Below the pieces are notes generated by a model. That model saw only the letters and a program-made list of their open reading frames with translations, did no database searches and was not told the origin of the DNA. A stretch of DNA of 28,041 nucleotides from CAZPHU01 sp964419255 (GTDB lineage: Bacteria; Fibrobacterota; Chitinivibrionia; Chitinivibrionales; CAYFVL01): contig CAYQOU010000057.1 of NCBI GenBank assembly GCA_964419255.1, positions 1-28,041 of the forward strand. The letters are read 5' to 3'. This document shows positions 25,271-28,041 of this stretch, one piece after another. Each line of letters starts with the position of its first letter. The first letter of the stretch is position 1. The position numbers and the translations under genes were made by a program.

Positions 25271-26229
25271 TGTTACTGGAAGTCAAAAACCTCAAGAAAT
25301 ATTTCCCGATCAAAAAGGGTGTGCTCAACCACACGGTGGGTCATGTGCGGGCAGTGGATGATGTGTCGTTCTCACTGGACAAAAACGAGGTGCTTGGCCT
25401 TGTCGGGGAGTCGGGATGCGGCAAATCGACCGCCGCCCGCAGCGTCTTGCGTCTGTATGAGCCGACCGCAGGCTCGGTTCGCTTCGAGGACACCAATGTG
25501 CTGAAACTTCGGGGCAAGCAGATGATAGCCATGCGTCGACGGATGCAGGTGATATTTCAGGACCCGCTCAGTTCACTGAATCCGCGCATGAGCGTGGGAA
25601 GCATCCTGGCGGAGCCGCTTCGTATTCACAAGATGGGCACCAGGGAGGAGCAGCTCAATCGCGTGGGTGAGCTGCTTGATATAGTGGGCCTGTCCCGCAA
25701 TGCAATCAACCGCTTTCCGCACGAATTCTCAGGCGGTCAGGCGCAGCGAATCGGTATCGCACGGGCACTGGCACTCAAGCCATCCCTGATTGTCGCCGAT
25801 GAGCCGGTGAGCGCTTTGGATGTTTCGGTACAGGCGCAGATAATCAATCTGCTGGTGGATTTGAAGAAGGAGTTCGGCCTGTCTTACCTGTTCATCGCCC
25901 ATGATCTGAGTGTTGTCAGACACATCTCCGATCGTATCGCCGTGATGTATCTGGGAAAGATTGTGGAGAGCGGCAGTGCGGATGAGATCTGTCATAATCC
26001 AAAGCATCCATACACCAGGGCGCTTCTGTCGGCCGTACCCCGGCCGGTTATCGATGGTAAGAAAGAACGGATCGTGCTTTCCGGCGATGTCCCCAGCCCG
26101 TCAAACCCGCCCTCCGGATGCACGTTTCACCCCCGGTGCCCGGTAGCACGTCCCGACTGTTCCAGAAACGAACCGATACTGAAGAAAAACGAAAGTGGCA
26201 GGTTGGTGAGGTGTCCGTATGCGGATTAG
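25270..26229 (+). CDS. Oligopeptide ABC transporter ATPase, OppF/DppF family
   Basis: 319 residues, second ATPase of the heterodimer. Walker A GESGCGKS (46-53), Gln97, signature FSGGQAQ (153-159) and Walker B LIVADE (173-178) are intact; the C-terminal CTFHPRCPVARPDC motif is typical. The gene is complete and stops at TAG 26227-26229, just before the 100-N gap. Its last ten codons are repeated after the gap because of the assembly artefact; this is not a second gene. It is the last gene of the five-gene transporter set plus the extra binding protein. Confidence 0.96.
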   Translation: MLLEVKNLKKYFPIKKGVLNHTVGHVRAVDDVSFSLDKNEVLGLVGESGCGKSTAARSVLRLYEPTAGSVRFEDTNVLKLRGKQMIAMRRRMQVIFQDPLSSLNPRMSVGSILAEPLRIHKMGTREEQLNRVGELLDIVGLSRNAINRFPHEFSGGQAQRIGIARALALKPSLIVADEPVSALDVSVQAQIINLLVDLKKEFGLSYLFIAHDLSVVRHISDRIAVMYLGKIVESGSADEICHNPKHPYTRALLSAVPRPVIDGKKERIVLSGDVPSPSNPPSGCTFHPRCPVARPDCSRNEPILKKNESGRLVRCPYAD

Positions 26230-26254
26230 TACGACAAGGATATGACTGCTTCTG
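26200..26254. repeat. 55-base sequence duplicated across the assembly gap (left copy)
   Basis: Identical to 26355-26409. It covers the last codons of the OppF-like gene and 25 bases beyond. An exact 55-base repeat on both sides of a 100-N run is the signature of two contigs that really overlap. Confidence 0.93.
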
Positions 26255-26354
26255 NNNNNNNNNNNNNNNNNNNNNNNNNNNNNNNNNNNNNNNNNNNNNN
26301 NNNNNNNNNNNNNNNNNNNNNNNNNNNNNNNNNNNNNNNNNNNNNNNNNNNNNN
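26255..26354. other. Assembly gap of exactly 100 N, probably spurious
   Basis: Placeholder length. The flanks are the same 55 bases, so true sequence probably runs on directly with both the N run and one copy removed. Confidence 0.95.
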
Positions 26355-26409
26355 AGGTTGGTGAGGTGTCCGTATGCGGATTAGTACGACAAGGATATGA
26401 CTGCTTCTG
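26355..26409. repeat. 55-base sequence duplicated across the assembly gap (right copy)
   Basis: Exact copy of 26200-26254, followed by unique sequence from 26410. See the left copy. Confidence 0.93.
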
Positions 26410-26472
26410 CTTCACTTTTCTATCCTCCCCATAACTCCTTATTTTGTAATAAAATATACACCTTTCATACAA

Positions 26473-26513
26473 AATACTCAATGACTGAGTATTATTACTC
26501 AATCATTGAATAA
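26473..26513. promoter_or_regulatory. Two adjacent palindromes, operator-like
   Basis: AATACTCA-ATGAC-TGAGTATT (26473-26493) is a perfect eight-base palindrome with a five-base spacer. Directly after it, TTACTCAATCATTGAATAA (26495-26513) is a second near-perfect palindrome with a related core. A further TGAGTATT half occurs at 26524-26531. Such sites resemble TetR-type operators, but they lie between the convergent ends of two genes, where an operator is unexpected; a symmetric A/T-rich terminator is another reading. Confidence 0.45.
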
Positions 26514-26530
26514 CGCGGGAGAATGAGTAT

Positions 26531-26653
26531 TTATTTCTTTTTGGGCCCGTTCACTAAAGCGCCGGTTCCTTTTAAAAACGATATATAATCCAGCTCGCGC
26601 AGCGATTCGGACGCCTCACGAGCTGAAACCTCGAAAACAACCTTCATTATCAT
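26531..26653 (-). CDS. Possible 40-residue ORF coupled to the LipM-like gene
   Basis: MIMKVVFEVSAREASESLRE, then 20 more residues ending in GPKKK. Its ATG (26653) falls one base after the stop of the lipoyl/octanoyl transferase, as in a coupled operon, and its residue use looks protein-like (helical, charged). I do not recognise it, there is only a weak TTGGA/GGAG upstream, and a frame this short can arise by chance. It ends next to the palindromes at 26473-26513. Confidence 0.35.
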   Translation of the reverse strand: MIMKVVFEVSAREASESLRELDYISFLKGTGALVNGPKKK

Positions 26654-26654
26654 A

Positions 26655-27473
26655 TCAATCCAACCAGCTCCGCCGGAATTCTTCGCTGTCTGCCGTGTCG
26701 CTAATCGACTTTTCCTCCTCACACGTCCAAGATTGATCCTCATACTCCATACCTAATGTCTCGATAAATCCCCTTTTCAAACCCGCCGTTATCCTTTCGG
26801 GCTCAATATCTCCGATAATTTCCTCAATACTGGTGCATTTTCGTTTCAGCAGCTTCATCATGGTCTGCCGCTCATCATCGGTGGCGCGCTGATAGAGAGG
26901 CAACGACCGAAACGCGCCGGTGATGGGAATGGAGCCGTGCTGCAAAACCGCCTCGGCGGTGCGCTTTTGCGCCGAGCCGACCAGCTTTTTGCCCCCGACC
27001 ATAATTTCATCCCTGTTGGGCGCCAAAAAACAGGGCAATTTCACCTGCTTTCGGACCTCCTGGCTGTCCAGCACCGAATCGTGAGGCAGACAATCGATTC
27101 CGACTCGAGCCAATCCGGCCATCAGGCAGGAGGAGATTATTCTGTAGCTCTCAGAAACCGTATTTCCCATGCGATCGGACATGCTTTTGGAGAAAATACA
27201 GCTGTAGGTGAGATCCTCCTTATGCAGCACCGCACGCCCTCCGGTCGGTCGGCGGATCCAGGCGATCGAGTCTTTCGTGCAGGCGACTTCATCCAGCAGC
27301 GTGTCGGGATCCTGCATATACCCGATAGTGATCGTCGCGGGTTTCCATCGATACATTCGCACATAAACTATTCGATCGGTAACGCATTTTTTAAGGAGGT
27401 ATAAATCAGCCGCCATATTGAAAGCCGGCCCTCGGGATGTGTCCTCTATTATTCGAAGCTTTGGCATAGGCAT
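26655..27473 (-). CDS. LipM-like octanoyltransferase / lipoate-protein ligase A family
   Basis: 272 residues of the biotin/lipoate-ligase fold. N-terminal GPAFNMAADLYLL, then RRPTGGRAVLH (74-84) with DLTYS, and GGKKLVGSAQKR with the conserved lysine (Lys162/163). Cys148 in LPCFLAPNRDEI stands where LipM octanoyltransferases carry their catalytic cysteine (Cys150 in B. subtilis), which favours octanoyl transfer from acyl carrier protein over free-lipoate ligation. It would start lipoylation of dehydrogenase E2 or glycine-cleavage H proteins. The start is ATG 27473 or 27467; neither has a clear Shine-Dalgarno, but both keep the conserved N-terminus. No lipoyl synthase is in the window. Confidence 0.85.
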   Translation of the reverse strand: MPMPKLRIIEDTSRGPAFNMAADLYLLKKCVTDRIVYVRMYRWKPATITIGYMQDPDTLLDEVACTKDSIAWIRRPTGGRAVLHKEDLTYSCIFSKSMSDRMGNTVSESYRIISSCLMAGLARVGIDCLPHDSVLDSQEVRKQVKLPCFLAPNRDEIMVGGKKLVGSAQKRTAEAVLQHGSIPITGAFRSLPLYQRATDDERQTMMKLLKRKCTSIEEIIGDIEPERITAGLKRGFIETLGMEYEDQSWTCEEEKSISDTADSEEFRRSWLD

Positions 27474-27572
27474 ATTTAGAAATTGGTAGAAGGATAAGAA
27501 TCATAGAACAAATGTGAAGAAAAAAATATATCCATCCAACAATATATGACCCCCGGCACTCGCAATACTTAT

Positions 27573-27590
27573 GAGAGTCGAGAGACTCTC
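27573..27590. other. Perfect hairpin with GAGA tetraloop
   Basis: GAGAGTC-GAGA-GACTCTC, seven pairs closed by a GNRA-type loop if transcribed in the plus sense. It lies in the 5' region of the LipM-like gene (read from minus), so it might be a leader structure there; no function is assigned. Confidence 0.4.
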
Positions 27591-27626
27591 CCTCCTCCTT
27601 TAAGGTTAAGGTGAAGGTGACGCAGG

Positions 27627-27657
27627 AAAAAGGGCGGGCTTCGTGCTCGCCCTTTTC
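27627..27657. terminator. Bidirectional rho-independent terminator
   Basis: GGGCGGGC (27632-27639) pairs with GCTCGCCC (27645-27652), one G-T pair, loop TTCGT, with A5 before and TTTT after. It can act on both strands. No gene ends immediately beside it on either strand. Confidence 0.75.
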
Positions 27658-28011
27658 CTTTATATAGCCGTCATCAGCAAACCTGCACCTCATGCAAATC
27701 GACCTTAGACGTGCAAATCTCCTTTAATTTCGGCGAAATAGCAGGACTGTTTGACAGCATCGAGTCGATACCGCGTGCTCTCGTTTCCTATCTGGTGCTT
27801 ATTTTTCCTTTTTTTTTTTCGTAACGGCTGCCAATCCATAGATGATGATTCCCCCTGGAGCCAACGAAGCGAATCCACCTGATATGTCGTGCGCGGGGCG
27901 GAGGTTTGCAAACAAATCATAGTAAGAGGATTTTAACAATGCATCTTTAACGGGATTAATCTATTTTCTTACTCTTTTTTTCCTGGAAAATTATATCGAA
28001 TGGATACGCAC

Positions 28012-28041
28012 ATGGCCAAATCTGCTATTGGAATCGATCTT
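28012..28041 (+). CDS. Start of an ASKHA-fold protein (DnaK- or ROK-like), cut by the window edge
   Basis: Ten codons are visible, MAKSAIGIDL. This is the phosphate-1 strand at the start of the Hsp70/actin/sugar-kinase fold; DnaK (IGIDLGTTNS) and ROK kinases (AIGIDLGGTK) both begin this way, and the deciding residues lie past the edge. An in-frame ATG at 28000 (MDTH) is an alternative start. No CIRCE or other heat-shock operator was found upstream. Confidence 0.55.
   Translation, partial: MAKSAIGIDL

Larger units (their letters stand above)
27474..28011. other. Intergenic region with terminator and hairpins, no supported gene
   Basis: 538 bases. It contains the terminator at 27627-27657, the hairpin at 27573-27590, a T-run at 27810-27820, and a loosely spaced inverted pair GCAAATCTCC (27713-27722) and GGAGGTTTGC (27900-27909). 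A 71-codon minus frame across 27705-27920 has no family resemblance or ribosome site and I do not support it. A 95-codon minus frame at 27406-27693 crosses the terminator and is rejected. Confidence 0.5.

Noticed and set aside
26355..26384. A second short CDS encoding RLVRCPYAD after the gap
   Set aside because: It is the duplicated 55-base contig overlap, not a gene.
27406..27693. 95-codon minus-strand frame upstream of the LipM-like gene
   Set aside because: Crosses a strong terminator hairpin and overlaps the true gene in another frame.
27705..27920. 71-codon minus-strand frame and a long-spaced inverted pair around it
   Set aside because: No recognisable product or ribosome site; the ten-base inverted pair is imperfect and 177 bases apart.

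Overview
This looks like a draft-assembly scaffold (two runs of exactly 100 N) from a diderm, probably anaerobic bacterium. An LptE-type outer-membrane lipoprotein and lipobox-bearing solute-binding proteins point to two membranes. A secreted protein ending in a type-IX-secretion-like C-terminal domain points to the FCB group, perhaps Fibrobacterota/Chitinivibrionia; that assignment is inference. Selenocysteine machinery and what reads as the oxygen-independent ergothioneine pathway fit an anaerobic life.

Layout. 37-3427 (minus): lptE and an exonuclease-DinG helicase, one base apart. 3428-4591: mostly non-coding, with one small helical protein gene (3814-4002, minus) and a REP-like repeat (4448-4519). 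4592-8079 (plus): tRNA-Sec, selA and selB, a compact selenocysteine cassette. 8287-8541: a DUF493/YbeD-like gene with a strong terminator. 8589-9122 (minus): a small membrane protein. 9334-11098: an accessory patch with a REP-associated (IS200-like) transposase, several copies of a GGTCCGACCCC motif, two ~135-bp direct repeats (one interrupted by a 100-N gap) and frameshifted gene remnants.

11217-15466 (plus): the most interesting block. A three-domain rhodanese (EanB-like), a histidine N-alpha-methyltransferase (EgtD/EanA-like), a SufS cysteine desulfurase and SufE. Read together they suggest anaerobic ergothioneine synthesis with its own cysteine-to-persulfide sulfur supply.

15919-18354 (plus): a secreted VIT-domain protein with a degenerate VWA-like region and a sorting-type tail, followed by a strong terminator. 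18617-26229 (plus): a complete oligopeptide-type ABC importer with two tandem solute-binding lipoproteins, two permeases and two ATPases. 26200-26409 contains an assembly artefact: the same 55 bases lie on both sides of a 100-N gap. 26655-27473 (minus): a LipM/LplA-family octanoyl/lipoyl transferase with a possible small coupled ORF downstream. 28012 to the window end: the first codons of an ASKHA-fold (DnaK- or ROK-like) protein.
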